Source: Bacteroidota bacterium
GTDB lineage: Bacteria > Bacteroidota > Bacteroidia > Chitinophagales > Chitinophagaceae
Direction: 5' to 3'
Assembly (NCBI GenBank): GCA_023429825.1
Contig: JAEZDC010000105.1
Span: forward strand, 1 to 40,600
Length of the DNA: 40,600 nucleotides
The stretch's first letter is position 1. Every line of letters starts with the position of its first letter. The translations under genes were made by a program, and so were the position numbers. This document shows, one piece after another, positions 7,628 through 16,321 of the stretch. The notes beneath the pieces were generated by a model. It was not told the DNA's origin, searched no databases, and worked only from the letters and a program-made list of their open reading frames with translations.

Positions 7628-8359
7628 ATGAAGCCAATAGTTACTGCGTTATTTCTTTGCCTGACTCTTATTTCATCAGCACAAAATGACCGGTTGAAAG
7701 ATGAGAATACGATCATATGGCCGCAGGTATTCATCAATATTCCTTTAAATAAGAAATGGGATTTGCTAACAGAATATCAATGGAGACGAACACAGGGTTT
7801 AAAAGACTGGCAACAAAGCCTGTTGCGTACCACGATTCAATATAAACTAAACCCACAAGTAACGATCGGTGGAGGGTATGGATGGGTCAAAACATTCTCT
7901 TATGGTGATTTTCCTCTTGCGGGTAATGGTGCTTTTCCTGAACATAGAATTCATGAACAGGTGCAGTTAAAAAATGCATTTGGCAAACTTAGCATAAGTC
8001 AGCGCTTAAGAATAGAGCAACGGTTTGTTGGCTCAATGAGTACCAGTGGTGAAGTTGAACGATGGATATTCAGTAATAGGTTTCGATACCTGCTACGATT
8101 GCAAAGACCCTTAGACTCATCAGGTAAATTATTTGTGGCAGCAGCTGATGAGGTGTTTATCAATGCAGGAAAAAATGTGGGTGTAAATGTGCTTGATCAG
8201 AACCGTTTTATGTTTCTCTTAGGCGCAAAACCTTCGTCACGCATCACATTGGAAGCAGGTTACATTTCACAGACATTAATCCAGGGAAGAAGAGTAAATA
8301 ACAGAACGATTGTACAAGCCAACAGGGGAGTGCTTGTCGCTTTATATTTAAACCTGTAA
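7628..8359 (+). CDS. DUF2490 family outer-membrane or secreted protein
   Basis: A 243-residue protein with a cleavable signal peptide (MKPIVTALFLCLTLISSAQ) and alternating amphipathic strands expected of a small beta-barrel. The pattern of a W-P start, an EYQWRRTQGLKDWQQ segment, IGGGYGW, then SQRLRIEQRF and NRFRYLLRLQ is that of DUF2490 proteins of Bacteroidota. Its last residues (VLVALYLNL) alternate hydrophobically, as in a terminal barrel strand. Function is unknown. It shares a 50-60 base promoter region with the divergent metallo-beta-lactamase, which may mean joint regulation, but that is only positional. Confidence 0.75.
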   Translation: MKPIVTALFLCLTLISSAQNDRLKDENTIIWPQVFINIPLNKKWDLLTEYQWRRTQGLKDWQQSLLRTTIQYKLNPQVTIGGGYGWVKTFSYGDFPLAGNGAFPEHRIHEQVQLKNAFGKLSISQRLRIEQRFVGSMSTSGEVERWIFSNRFRYLLRLQRPLDSSGKLFVAAADEVFINAGKNVGVNVLDQNRFMFLLGAKPSSRITLEAGYISQTLIQGRRVNNRTIVQANRGVLVALYLNL

Positions 8360-8377
8360 ATAATATTTAAGAAATGG

Positions 8378-9733
8378 TTACTTAGCCAAGCTTTGGATCA
8401 CATCATATTTAGTAACGATGTGGTACGACCCGGTTTCATCTTTTGCCAATACAGCGCCATTCTCTTTGTTCATCAGGCTGCCAAGTCGCTCAACCGGCGT
8501 ATCAAACTCAACAACAGGAAAAGGCTTTTCCATCACGCTTTCGACCTTCGCATTTTTTATTTCAGGATCGCCGAATACTTTCATAAACAAAGATGCTTCA
8601 CTTATTGCACCAACCGGTCCGCTGCCATTCATTACAGGGATATGTTCAATATCGTATTTCTTCATCAGCTCTACTGCTTCAGAAACTGTATTAGAGGGCT
8701 CGACCGTAACCAGTTTCTTCCCTGCTCTTCCGCTGATGATATCTTTGAATGTTTTTACATCTAAAAAACCTCTTTCCATCATCCATTGATCGTTGTATAC
8801 CTTACCTACATACCTACTACCATGATCATGAAAGACGCATACCACCACATCATCTTTTGTAAGGCTTTCTTTTAATTGGATCAAACCCTGTAAACAACTG
8901 CCTGCACTATAGCCACAGAATAATCCTTCTTCTTTCGCAATTCTACGAGCCATCACCGCACCGTCTTTATCAGTCACCTGTTCAAAATGATCGATCACAC
9001 TCATGTCATAATTCTGCGGAACGAAATCTTCTCCAAAACCTTCAGAGATATATGGATGTACTTCATTCATATCCACTTCACCCGTACGGAAATATTTAGT
9101 GAGCAGCGAGCCATACACATCAATTGCCCACACTTTTATGTTTGGATTTTTTTCTTTGAGATACATTGCTGTTCCCGTGATAGTACCACCAGTCCCGGCA
9201 GTACAAACAAAGTGAGTTATCTTACCCTCCGTTTGTTCCCATATTTCAGGGCCCGTACTCTCATAATGAGCAAGCCTGTTGGCAAGATTATCATATTGGT
9301 TCATGTGATAACTGTTCGGGATTTCCTTTGCCAAACGTTTAGCTACACTGTAATAGCTTCTTGGATCTTCCGGATCCACATTGGTAGGGCAAACGATCAC
9401 CTCTGCACCTACAGCTTTCAAAATATCAGCTTTTTCTTTTGATTGTTTATCAGTCGTAACAAACAAACATTTATATCCTTTAACGCAGGCCGCTAACGCC
9501 AAACCCATACCTGTATTGCCACTGGTACCTTCGATGATGGTGCCGCCCGGTTTTAGTTTTCCTTCCGCTTCTGCAACTTCCACCATTTTTAAAGCCATAC
9601 GATCCTTGATCGAATTACCGGGGTTGAAGTAATCCACCTTAGCCAAAACCGTTGCCGGTATATCTTTAGTGATCTTATTGAGTTTGATGAGCGGGGTATT
9701 GCCAATCGTTTCGAGGATATTATTCAGCCACAT
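8378..9733 (-). CDS. Cystathionine beta-synthase-like PLP enzyme with C-terminal CBS domains
   Basis: A 451-residue fold-type II PLP enzyme. Residues 1-310 are the catalytic part: K43 in NPGNSIKDR is the PLP lysine, EGTSGNTG (69-76) and the TAGTGGTITG loop bind the phosphate, and GYSAGS follows. After a linker, two CBS motifs (about 335-390 and 395-450) form a Bateman pair, the domain order of eukaryotic-type cystathionine beta-synthase without the haem domain. It probably condenses serine or O-acetylserine with homocysteine or sulfide; cysteine synthase activity cannot be excluded. The start is MWLNNILETIGNTPL. A TATCTTTG box is 22 bases upstream. Converges on the DUF2490 gene. Confidence 0.88.
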   Translation of the reverse strand: MWLNNILETIGNTPLIKLNKITKDIPATVLAKVDYFNPGNSIKDRMALKMVEVAEAEGKLKPGGTIIEGTSGNTGMGLALAACVKGYKCLFVTTDKQSKEKADILKAVGAEVIVCPTNVDPEDPRSYYSVAKRLAKEIPNSYHMNQYDNLANRLAHYESTGPEIWEQTEGKITHFVCTAGTGGTITGTAMYLKEKNPNIKVWAIDVYGSLLTKYFRTGEVDMNEVHPYISEGFGEDFVPQNYDMSVIDHFEQVTDKDGAVMARRIAKEEGLFCGYSAGSCLQGLIQLKESLTKDDVVVCVFHDHGSRYVGKVYNDQWMMERGFLDVKTFKDIISGRAGKKLVTVEPSNTVSEAVELMKKYDIEHIPVMNGSGPVGAISEASLFMKVFGDPEIKNAKVESVMEKPFPVVEFDTPVERLGSLMNKENGAVLAKDETGSYHIVTKYDVIQSLAK

Positions 9734-9755
9734 AAAACTAACAGTTGTTTGTGGG

Positions 9756-9763
9756 CAAAGATA
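9756..9763 (-). promoter_or_regulatory. TATCTTTG promoter box for the cystathionine beta-synthase gene
   Basis: Minus-strand match to TAnnTTTG, 22 bases before ATG 9733, so this message would have a short leader of about 17-19 bases, unlike the leaderless set. Confidence 0.5.
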
Positions 9764-9775
9764 GGAGTTGAGGGG

Positions 9776-10816
9776 CTAGAAATGAATCCAGTTCCATTTC
9801 ATTTTTCCCTGCGATAATTCAAGTGACGGCGTAGGGAATTTTGCTGCATTGGCAATGAAGAGTAGCACTTTGAAAACTTTGTTTTTTGTTTTGATGCGGG
9901 TGAGATCGATATCCGGTGCCAAATAGAACTGCCGATAGCGGGGTACATCTGTTCTATCGTGTAATACCCCGTTTGCATCTTTCCATAAGTTTGATTTTCC
10001 TTCATACATTCCTTCAGCGCTGTATCCCGCCGCAATATTCAACCATGATGGAAGTGTAGATTGTTTTAGAAATGATCTGAGATTTGCGCTGATCCAAATC
10101 GTTTGTGCATTATAATCTTTAAGAAGGCGCTGGTTGAATTTTCTGCCGAACATTTGTTTTGCCCTGTCTTTCAGTTCTCCTTCAGGATAAGATTTGAAAT
10201 GTGTTGAGAATTTCATCATTAGTCGTTGCTCGTTCCACCACAATTCCTGGGCGGCAAACAAACCAGCGCCTAAAACATTCGCACTAAAATCGCCCCAACT
10301 CCATCCCCATCCTTCGCTAAATCCATCGAGCGTTTCAATGATCGTTTGATACACTACTCCGCTTGTTGCACCTACCCATACAGCTTGTTTTTTTGACCAG
10401 CCTGCGTACTGCCATATCTCCATAGCAGTACGGCTGCCTATGTAAGTACTGAACACATGACCTGCTTTATCCATCTGCAGCCATTCAGCGTTGTCATTAA
10501 AAAAATGAAAATTGGTCTGCTTGTAATCACGGTACCAGGCAATGTGTAAAGCAGCCATTGAGCCCCCGTAACCAATGATGCTGGCTGCTATTGCCAACTG
10601 TAAACGCTTTTTATTTTGCTGAGTAGGAGTATAAGTTATGATAGCTTTATTTGGAATCTTTCCTTCTAAAGCTTTTTGAATATCGATAGAATCGGCAGGA
10701 AGACTATCTATCGAAACTTTGGTTGGATCCTGTGCAATGGATGACAAGCATATGAAAAAGACAGGTATACAGGCAAGAAGCTTTTCAGCATACATTTTAT
10801 TCCACTGCTTGCTCAT
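9776..10816 (-). CDS. DUF2279 family membrane-associated protein
   Basis: A 346-residue protein with an N-terminal signal sequence (MSKQWNK, then a hydrophobic stretch ending SSIAQD) and a hydrophobic segment near residues 85-105. The conserved core WLQMDKAGH, followed by IIETLDGFSEGWGWSWGD and SANVLGAG, is the signature of DUF2279, predicted periplasmic or membrane proteins of Bacteroidota (E. coli YfiM-like). Function is unknown. ATG 10816 is preferred over 10795 because TATGTTTG lies three bases upstream of it and the basic residues give a normal n-region. An open frame to 11020 would overlap pgm and is not credible. Confidence 0.75.
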   Translation of the reverse strand: MSKQWNKMYAEKLLACIPVFFICLSSIAQDPTKVSIDSLPADSIDIQKALEGKIPNKAIITYTPTQQNKKRLQLAIAASIIGYGGSMAALHIAWYRDYKQTNFHFFNDNAEWLQMDKAGHVFSTYIGSRTAMEIWQYAGWSKKQAVWVGATSGVVYQTIIETLDGFSEGWGWSWGDFSANVLGAGLFAAQELWWNEQRLMMKFSTHFKSYPEGELKDRAKQMFGRKFNQRLLKDYNAQTIWISANLRSFLKQSTLPSWLNIAAGYSAEGMYEGKSNLWKDANGVLHDRTDVPRYRQFYLAPDIDLTRIKTKNKVFKVLLFIANAAKFPTPSLELSQGKMKWNWIHF

Positions 10817-10819
10817 AGC

Positions 10820-10827
10820 CAAACATA
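10820..10827 (-). promoter_or_regulatory. TATGTTTG promoter box, 3 bases before ATG 10816
   Basis: Minus-strand TAnnTTTG match that supports the chosen start of the DUF2279 gene and predicts a leaderless or nearly leaderless message. Confidence 0.5.
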
Positions 10828-10889
10828 CGGCAGTAAATTGTAATTGGCCTGATTTGTCGTAAACTTGCTGCCCCAAGTTCGGAACGTTG

Positions 10890-10910
10890 AAGTGCTTGCG
10901 ACGCAACAGG
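10890..10910 (+). repeat. Dispersed short palindromic repeat, copy 1
   Basis: Contains AAGTG, CT and the core TGCGACGCAACAGG. TTGCG-A-CGCAA is a perfect inverted repeat in this copy. It lies between the divergent DUF2279 and pgm genes. The left flank GAACGT is shared with copy 3. Confidence 0.75.
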
Positions 10911-10973
10911 CGATTCCATGAAAGACCGCCGTTGGTATCAAAACTGTAAATACAAAAATTCAAATTTGACAAC

Positions 10974-12692
10974 ATGAATGCAGCGATCCAGGAAAAAGCA
11001 AATATTTGGTTGAATGGCAATTATGATGAGGAAACAAAAGCAGCCATCAAAAATTTATCAGAAGATGAACTGGCAGATTCATTTTACCAGAATCTTGAAT
11101 TTGGCACTGGAGGCCTTCGTGGGGTAATGGGCGTAGGGACCAACCGAATGAATAAATACACGGTGGGAATGGCTACGCAGGGGTTTGCCAATTATATGAA
11201 GAAAGCTTTTCCCGGTGAAGAGATAAAGGTTGCTATCGGGCATGATAGTCGTAATAACAGCAGGTTCTTTGCCGAGACAACAGCTAATGTTTTTGCTGCC
11301 AATGGTATTAAAGTCTTTTTGTTTGAAGCTTTGAGACCTACACCTGAATTGAGTTTCGTGATACGTCATTCAGGTTTGCATGGCGGTGTGATGTTGACTG
11401 CTTCGCACAATCCTAAAGAATACAATGGGTATAAAGCGTATTGGAATGATGGATCGCAGTTAGTGCCACCGCATGATAAAAATGTGATCAAAGAAGTGGA
11501 GGCGATTACGAGTGTTGATGAAGTAAAGTGGAGTGGAGGAGAAGCGAATATTACATTGATAGGAAAAGAGGTAGATGATGCATACCTGAATATGGTGAAA
11601 AGCCTGAGTGTGGCTCCGGAGGTGATAGAGAAGCAGCATGATCTGAAAATTGTTTTTACGCCTATTCATGGAACGGGGATTACCCTTGTTCCTGAGATAT
11701 TGAGAAGGTATGGATTTAATAACGTTACTGTGGTAGAAGAACAGTCAACGCCAGACGGTAATTTCCCTACAGTGGTGTATCCCAACCCTGAAGAGAGCGA
11801 AGCAATGAGTATTGGCCTGAAAAAGGCGAAAGAACTAGATGCAGATATTTTGTTAGGAACAGATCCTGATGCAGACAGGGTGGGAGTGGGTGTAAAGAAT
11901 CATAAAGGAGAGTGGGTGCTGATGAATGGTAATCAAACTGCGGTGCTTGCATTCTCATACATCATTGAGGCAAGAAGGAAAGCGGGATTGGCAAAGCCCA
12001 ATGATATGGTAATCTCAACGATCGTTACTACCGATATGATCAACGAGATGGCGAAACAAAACAATGTAGCGTGTTATAATGTTCTTACAGGGTTTAAGTG
12101 GATCGCACAGATGATCAGGGAAAGGGAAGCCAATGAAAATTATATAGTAGGAGGTGAAGAGAGCTTTGGCCTGATGATCGGCAGTGGCACCAGAGACAAA
12201 GATGCCGTAAGCGCTGTGGCCATATTATGTGAGATGGCTGCAGTGGAAAAGCACAATGGAAGGACCTTATTTGATAAGCTGCTGGAGATGTACATTCAAT
12301 ACGGTTTTTACCTGGAACATCTCATCAGTATCACGAAGAAAGGAATGAACGGTCAAAAAGAGATCGCAGAGATGATGGAAGGCTATCGCAGCAATCCGCC
12401 ATCTACAATAAATGGTGTTGCAGTTATACAATTACTGGATTATCAACTACAGCACGGCAAAAACCTTAAGACGGGTGAGGGATGGTCGATCGATTTGCCA
12501 AAGAGTAACGTGTTGCAGTTCATTTTGGAAGATGGCAGCAAGATCTCTGCAAGGCCAAGTGGTACAGAGCCTAAGATCAAGTTTTACTTTAGCGTTAATA
12601 CAAAATTGAATAGCAAGGATGAATTTGATGCGAAAGAATCCGAGCTTAGAGATAAGATAGATGCGATCATTGCCGATATGAAGCTGAAGTAA
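10974..12692 (+). CDS. Phosphoglucomutase/phosphomannomutase
   Basis: A 572-residue alpha-D-phosphohexomutase of the PGM2-like group, the usual length. Motifs in order: TASHNP with phosphoserine S144, metal loop GTDPDADRVG, sugar-specificity loop GGEESFG, and phosphate-binding RPSGTEPKIKFY near the C-terminus. It interconverts hexose 1- and 6-phosphates in glycogen, cell-envelope sugar and central metabolism. ATG 10974 starts MNAAIQEKANIWL. TTTG lies five bases upstream, in CAAATTTG rather than a full TAnnTTTG. Its transcript ends at the hairpin 12714-12745. Confidence 0.95.
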   Translation: MNAAIQEKANIWLNGNYDEETKAAIKNLSEDELADSFYQNLEFGTGGLRGVMGVGTNRMNKYTVGMATQGFANYMKKAFPGEEIKVAIGHDSRNNSRFFAETTANVFAANGIKVFLFEALRPTPELSFVIRHSGLHGGVMLTASHNPKEYNGYKAYWNDGSQLVPPHDKNVIKEVEAITSVDEVKWSGGEANITLIGKEVDDAYLNMVKSLSVAPEVIEKQHDLKIVFTPIHGTGITLVPEILRRYGFNNVTVVEEQSTPDGNFPTVVYPNPEESEAMSIGLKKAKELDADILLGTDPDADRVGVGVKNHKGEWVLMNGNQTAVLAFSYIIEARRKAGLAKPNDMVISTIVTTDMINEMAKQNNVACYNVLTGFKWIAQMIREREANENYIVGGEESFGLMIGSGTRDKDAVSAVAILCEMAAVEKHNGRTLFDKLLEMYIQYGFYLEHLISITKKGMNGQKEIAEMMEGYRSNPPSTINGVAVIQLLDYQLQHGKNLKTGEGWSIDLPKSNVLQFILEDGSKISARPSGTEPKIKFYFSVNTKLNSKDEFDAKESELRDKIDAIIADMKLK

Positions 12693-12713
12693 TGATCCAT
12701 ATGAAAGAAATGC

Positions 12714-12745
12714 ATGCTGTGAATTAAAAGTTCACAGCATTTTTA
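12714..12745 (+). terminator. Rho-independent terminator after phosphoglucomutase
   Basis: ATGCTGTGAA pairs with TTCACAGCAT across a seven-base loop and is followed by TTTTATTTT. Confidence 0.9.
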
Positions 12746-12779
12746 TTTTCACAGCAGCCATTATGGTGACGATTGCCGG

Positions 12780-12787
12780 TAAATTTG
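12780..12787 (+). promoter_or_regulatory. TAAATTTG promoter box, 4 bases before pcm
   Basis: TAnnTTTG followed by CAAC and ATG 12792; fits a leaderless start. Confidence 0.55.
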
Positions 12788-12791
12788 CAAC

Positions 12792-13451
12792 ATGATTCGG
12801 AAGTATGAGGATACGTACCAGCACAAAGGATTGCGCAAACAATTGATCGAGGTGTTAAGGGGCAAAGGCATCACAGATGAAAATGTGCTGAATGCGATAA
12901 ATGCTATTCCTCGTCATTTCTTTTTGGATTCAGCTTTTGATAAGATCGCCTATGAAGACAGGGCTTTTCCTATCGGGGAGGAGCAAACTATATCTCAACC
13001 TTATACAGTGGCTTATCAAACGCAACTTCTGAGTGTGAAGCCAAATGAAAAAGTTTTAGAAATAGGAACAGGCAGTGTATACCAGGCTTCTGTACTGGCA
13101 GAGATTGGTGCAAGGGTGTATACAATTGAAAGGCAGAAAAAATTATACGAGAAGAATAAAAACTTTTTTTTCAAATCTAAATATCCCAACATAAAGTTCT
13201 TTTATGGCGATGGCTTTGAAGGGTTACCCACTTTCGCTCCATTTGATAAAGTGATCATCACTGCTGCAGCCCCCTTCATTCCACCTAAACTTGTTGATCA
13301 AATGAAAGCAGGTGCCCAAATGGTAATTCCTGTAGATGCCGACGGCGGACAAAGAATGCTACGCATTACAAAACTCCCTGACGGTTCATTAAAGGAAGAA
13401 GCTTTTGAGATGTTCTCGTTTGTTCCTATGCTTACAGGAAAGAATGATTGA
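12792..13451 (+). CDS. pcm: Protein-L-isoaspartate O-methyltransferase
   Basis: A 219-residue SAM-dependent methyltransferase of the PCMT family, which starts repair of isoaspartyl damage. The family signature region PIGEEQTISQPYTVA (60-74) is present, followed by motif I VLEIGTGSVYQAS (88-100), the acidic end of beta 2 (YTIER) and GDGFEGLP. ITAAAPFIPPKLVDQ is the conserved post-motif region. In motif I the usual GTGSGYQ reads GTGSVYQ (V96), replacing the last glycine of the SAM loop. The gene ends exactly where the convergent pdxJ begins to be read from its stop side (13451/13452), with no spacer and no visible terminator. Confidence 0.93.
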   Translation: MIRKYEDTYQHKGLRKQLIEVLRGKGITDENVLNAINAIPRHFFLDSAFDKIAYEDRAFPIGEEQTISQPYTVAYQTQLLSVKPNEKVLEIGTGSVYQASVLAEIGARVYTIERQKKLYEKNKNFFFKSKYPNIKFFYGDGFEGLPTFAPFDKVIITAAAPFIPPKLVDQMKAGAQMVIPVDADGGQRMLRITKLPDGSLKEEAFEMFSFVPMLTGKND

Positions 13452-14195
13452 TCACTGCAATTGCCTTTTGTACATCTGTATGGCATTTTGGTAACCGATG
13501 TATAACGCATCGCAAACTAATGCGTGGCCTATTGAAACTTCATCAAGATGAGGAATATGTTGTTTGAGGAATTTCAGATTATGCAGATCAAGGTCATGCC
13601 CTGCATTGATACCCAGTCCAAGTTCTTTTGCTTTATTGGCCGCATCAACATAAGGCTTAACTGCCGGGTAAAGATCACCTTTTGAATTACTCAAGGTCTC
13701 ATGTTGCTTGGCATATCCTTCTGTATATAATTCGATGCGGTCTGTTCCGGTTTGTGCAGCACCCTCAATCATCTCCATAATCGGGTCAACAAAAATTGAA
13801 ACCCTGATGCCTGCTTTTTTGAAAACAGGTATGATCTCTTTGAGGTAGTCTTTATGCCTGATCGTATCCCATCCGTGATCTGAAGTTAATTGCCCCAATT
13901 CATCCGGTACAAGTGTTACCTGGTGGGGTTTCACTTCCAAAACAAGATCAACAAACTTTTGTTCCCTGCAATTGCCCTCAATATTGAATTCGGTGGTGAT
14001 AATATTTTTGATCTGCCTTACATCATCATAGCGAATATGTCTTTCATCAGGACGGGGATGAACGGTTATACCATCTGCACCGAATAGTTGTGCATCTATA
14101 GCAGCTTTTACGACATCAGGATTGTTTCCACCACGACTATTACGTAACGTAGCGAATTTGTTGATGTTTACAGAAAGCTTAGTAATGTGATTCAT
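13452..14195 (-). CDS. pdxJ: Pyridoxine 5'-phosphate synthase
   Basis: A 247-residue TIM-barrel enzyme that joins 1-deoxyxylulose 5-phosphate and 3-amino-2-oxopropyl phosphate into pyridoxine phosphate. Conserved segments: SVNINKFATLRNSRGG (phosphate site), GITVHPRPDERHI with the catalytic His, FNIEGN with the catalytic Glu, and GINAGHDL. The normal length is 240-250. ATG 14195 is preceded by TATCTTTG with four bases between. It provides cofactor for PLP enzymes such as the one at 8378-9733. Confidence 0.96.
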   Translation of the reverse strand: MNHITKLSVNINKFATLRNSRGGNNPDVVKAAIDAQLFGADGITVHPRPDERHIRYDDVRQIKNIITTEFNIEGNCREQKFVDLVLEVKPHQVTLVPDELGQLTSDHGWDTIRHKDYLKEIIPVFKKAGIRVSIFVDPIMEMIEGAAQTGTDRIELYTEGYAKQHETLSNSKGDLYPAVKPYVDAANKAKELGLGINAGHDLDLHNLKFLKQHIPHLDEVSIGHALVCDALYIGYQNAIQMYKRQLQ

Positions 14196-14199
14196 TAAT

Positions 14200-14207
14200 C
14201 AAAGATA
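14200..14207 (-). promoter_or_regulatory. TATCTTTG promoter box, 4 bases before pdxJ
   Basis: Minus-strand TAnnTTTG, then ATTA, then ATG 14195; fits a leaderless start. Confidence 0.55.
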
Positions 14208-14239
14208 TAAATTGAATGGGGTTCGCATGTTGTATATAA

Positions 14240-15058
14240 TCATAGAGCTTCGCCGCAGCGTTTGCAAAACCTTGCATCACTGTCGTGTCCTTCTTTACCA
14301 CAGCGTGGACATACCTGGTGAGCATCTTCTTTTTTCCTTGCAGCCAAAGCCATCTCCGTCGTAACAATGCCAGTAGGCACAGCGATAATACCATATCCCA
14401 GGAGCATGATAAAACTTGCTATGAATTTTCCCAGAGGAGTAACCGGGGAAATGTCTCCATAACCCACTGTAGTGATAGTAACAATTGACCAATATATACT
14501 ATCAGGTATACTGGAAAACCCGTTTTGGCCAGCTTCAACCAGATACATTAACGAACCAAGAATAATCACCAGCATCAAAACGATCAACATGAAAATGCTG
14601 ATCTTCCTAAGGCTACCTTTTACCGCAGCGCCCAGAAAACGCATTTCAGAGAGATAGTGATTGAGTTTAAAAATCCTGAATATACGCAGCAGCCTAAGTG
14701 CTCTAAAAACAAGTAACGATTGAGATCCGGCAAAGAAAATACTCAGGTAGCTAGGAATGATCGCAAGCAAATCGATAATACCAAGAAAACTGATCATGTA
14801 AGATATCGGGCGTTTTATACTGATAAGCCGTAACAGGTACTCAATCGTGAAGATGATAGTGAACATCCACTCCAACACGTAAAAAAAATTCCCATATCGT
14901 TCATGCCAGGCATCTATACTATCAAATACAACTACAAGAATGCTAGCAATGATCAGTATCAATAATGAAACGTCGAATGTTTTGCCTGCGGCAGTGTTTG
15001 ATTCATAGATAACCTCATGAAGTCTGAATTGCCAGGATCGAGGAGGTGTCTTTTGCAT
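14240..15058 (-). CDS. Voltage-gated potassium-channel-like protein with C-terminal zinc ribbon
   Basis: A 272-residue six-transmembrane channel subunit. S1-S4 occupy about residues 28-130, and S4 carries regularly spaced arginines (R119, R122, R125, R128). After S5 comes the pore helix and the potassium filter TVGYGD (197-202), then S6 (about 213-235). The tail holds CPRC (250-253) and CKRC (265-268), a four-cysteine zinc ribbon. Family knowledge predicts a homotetramer passing K+ in the inner membrane; gating cannot be read. It lies 44 bases from pdxJ on the same strand, upstream of it, but pdxJ has its own promoter box. Confidence 0.9.
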   Translation of the reverse strand: MQKTPPRSWQFRLHEVIYESNTAAGKTFDVSLLILIIASILVVVFDSIDAWHERYGNFFYVLEWMFTIIFTIEYLLRLISIKRPISYMISFLGIIDLLAIIPSYLSIFFAGSQSLLVFRALRLLRIFRIFKLNHYLSEMRFLGAAVKGSLRKISIFMLIVLMLVIILGSLMYLVEAGQNGFSSIPDSIYWSIVTITTVGYGDISPVTPLGKFIASFIMLLGYGIIAVPTGIVTTEMALAARKKEDAHQVCPRCGKEGHDSDARFCKRCGEAL

Positions 15059-15104
15059 AGTTGATCTAGTGAAGGCTAATGTTTATCTGCTAAAGTTAAT
15101 GTAT

Positions 15105-15128
15105 AAAAAATCCCGCAGTTTGCGGGAT
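15105..15128 (-). terminator. Rho-independent terminator after the DUF1761 gene
   Basis: Minus strand: ATCCCGCA, loop of three, TGCGGGAT, then a run of T. It separates the DUF1761 gene from the channel gene. Confidence 0.9.
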
Positions 15129-15147
15129 AAGTTAAGGAGTGAAATCA

Positions 15148-15567
15148 TTATTTCCAGAGTACAAGAATAAGACTGGCGATTGTCATTCCAACAACATGAT
15201 ATAATCCATCGATAAGATGAATACTGAATGGCTTTTTCAGGTACAATGAATTAATGCTGATAATAGGCACAGCAAAACCGACTCCGAAAAACAATCCGAA
15301 TTTAATAGCATGCATTGTCTCTGAAATTGGAGTGAGCCTGTAAATAACCGCAAGAGCGGTGGTTATTATAAAAAAGAAAATAAAAGATCCGATCATGATA
15401 GCAGCCACACCTTTTTTCATTTCAGGATCATTCACATTTACTTTATGTCCTTTGATCCATGCTTTAGAGAATAGAGGACCATACCAGAGAGCGCCTAAAG
15501 CGAAATATGCAACAGTTGCCACTAAAATGTGTAACCAGTTAAGGTTTGATAAGACCTGTTGAAACAT
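15148..15567 (-). CDS. DUF1761 family membrane protein
   Basis: A 139-residue integral membrane protein with about four hydrophobic helices. LGALWYGPLFSKAWIKG near the N-terminus is the hallmark of DUF1761. Function is unknown in this family. It is probably monocistronic: its own terminator follows, and a 51-base gap separates it from the J-domain gene upstream. Confidence 0.82.
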   Translation of the reverse strand: MFQQVLSNLNWLHILVATVAYFALGALWYGPLFSKAWIKGHKVNVNDPEMKKGVAAIMIGSFIFFFIITTALAVIYRLTPISETMHAIKFGLFFGVGFAVPIISINSLYLKKPFSIHLIDGLYHVVGMTIASLILVLWK

Positions 15568-15618
15568 AAGCAGTTTTTTGGGAGTTAATTAATAATGACA
15601 AGATAATAAATGATTTTA

Positions 15619-16251
15619 TTATTTCCTGCTGACAAAATAAATGATAATACAAAGTAGAATACCAATTGCAGAGGCGATAGCAATCTTATACATATTCCAC
15701 CTGATACGCCATTTATGATCATCCATTGCTTTTTGGAGGTGCTTGAGGTCTTCTTCAGAACTTATTTTTCGCAATTCTCCCATAATATTTTTGAACTGCG
15801 ATAAGTTTAATGGTTTAGCTATTTCGAGAACATATTTTATCACCTCCCGTACAGTATCGTTTTCTACTGTTGACTGTAAGATCTGAATGTTTCTCTCAGA
15901 TAAAATTTCCAATAATTGAAATTGAATCTTGTCCAGATTAAGCCGATGCGGATCTTGTATCTGCAGCTTGGCATGTATGACTTTTATCTTCTGTAATACC
16001 TGGTACGGCGTTAAGAACTCTTCTTTTTTATAAGAGAAATTATCAAAGGTGAGATTGTACTTTTTTCTTTTGGTAGGATCTACCAGCGTTTCGTATGCTT
16101 CTTTGATATCTTCAAACCTGGTCTTTGCCGTGTCATTTCTGGCTTTATCCGGATGATAAAGATGAGCCAATCTCCTGTAAGCCTTTTTGATCTCAACACT
16201 CGTCGCTGTATAACTTACGTTCAGTATCTTATAATAATTCTTCTTTGACAT
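15619..16251 (-). CDS. Membrane-anchored J-domain (DnaJ-like) protein
   Basis: A 210-residue protein with an N-terminal J domain (residues 5-70, HPD at 33-35), a helical middle region and a single C-terminal transmembrane segment near 187-206, ending in SRK. There is no Gly/Phe or zinc-finger region, so this is a class III J protein. It should stimulate an Hsp70 (DnaK) ATPase at the membrane, with the J domain in the cytoplasm. The client is unknown. ATG 16251 (MSKKNYYKIL) is chosen; the longer open frame to 16353 runs through the upstream gene's terminator. Confidence 0.85.
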   Translation of the reverse strand: MSKKNYYKILNVSYTATSVEIKKAYRRLAHLYHPDKARNDTAKTRFEDIKEAYETLVDPTKRKKYNLTFDNFSYKKEEFLTPYQVLQKIKVIHAKLQIQDPHRLNLDKIQFQLLEILSERNIQILQSTVENDTVREVIKYVLEIAKPLNLSQFKNIMGELRKISSEEDLKHLQKAMDDHKWRIRWNMYKIAIASAIGILLCIIIYFVSRK

Positions 16252-16267
16252 TACTGTTGTGCAAGAT

Positions 16268-16298
16268 AAAAAATAGGCACATAGGGTTACTATGTGCC
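16268..16298 (-). terminator. Rho-independent terminator after the M13 peptidase gene
   Basis: Minus strand: GGCACATAG, five-base loop, CTATGTGCC, then TATTTTTT. It lies between the M13 peptidase stop and the J-domain gene start. Confidence 0.9.
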
Positions 16299-16321
16299 TT
16301 GTAATTCTATGGAAGAGGTTT

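Noticed and set aside
10817..11020. N-terminal extension of the DUF2279 protein
   Set aside because: It would overlap the start of pgm, crosses the dispersed repeat and has no family similarity; the ATG at 10816 has a promoter box and signal peptide.
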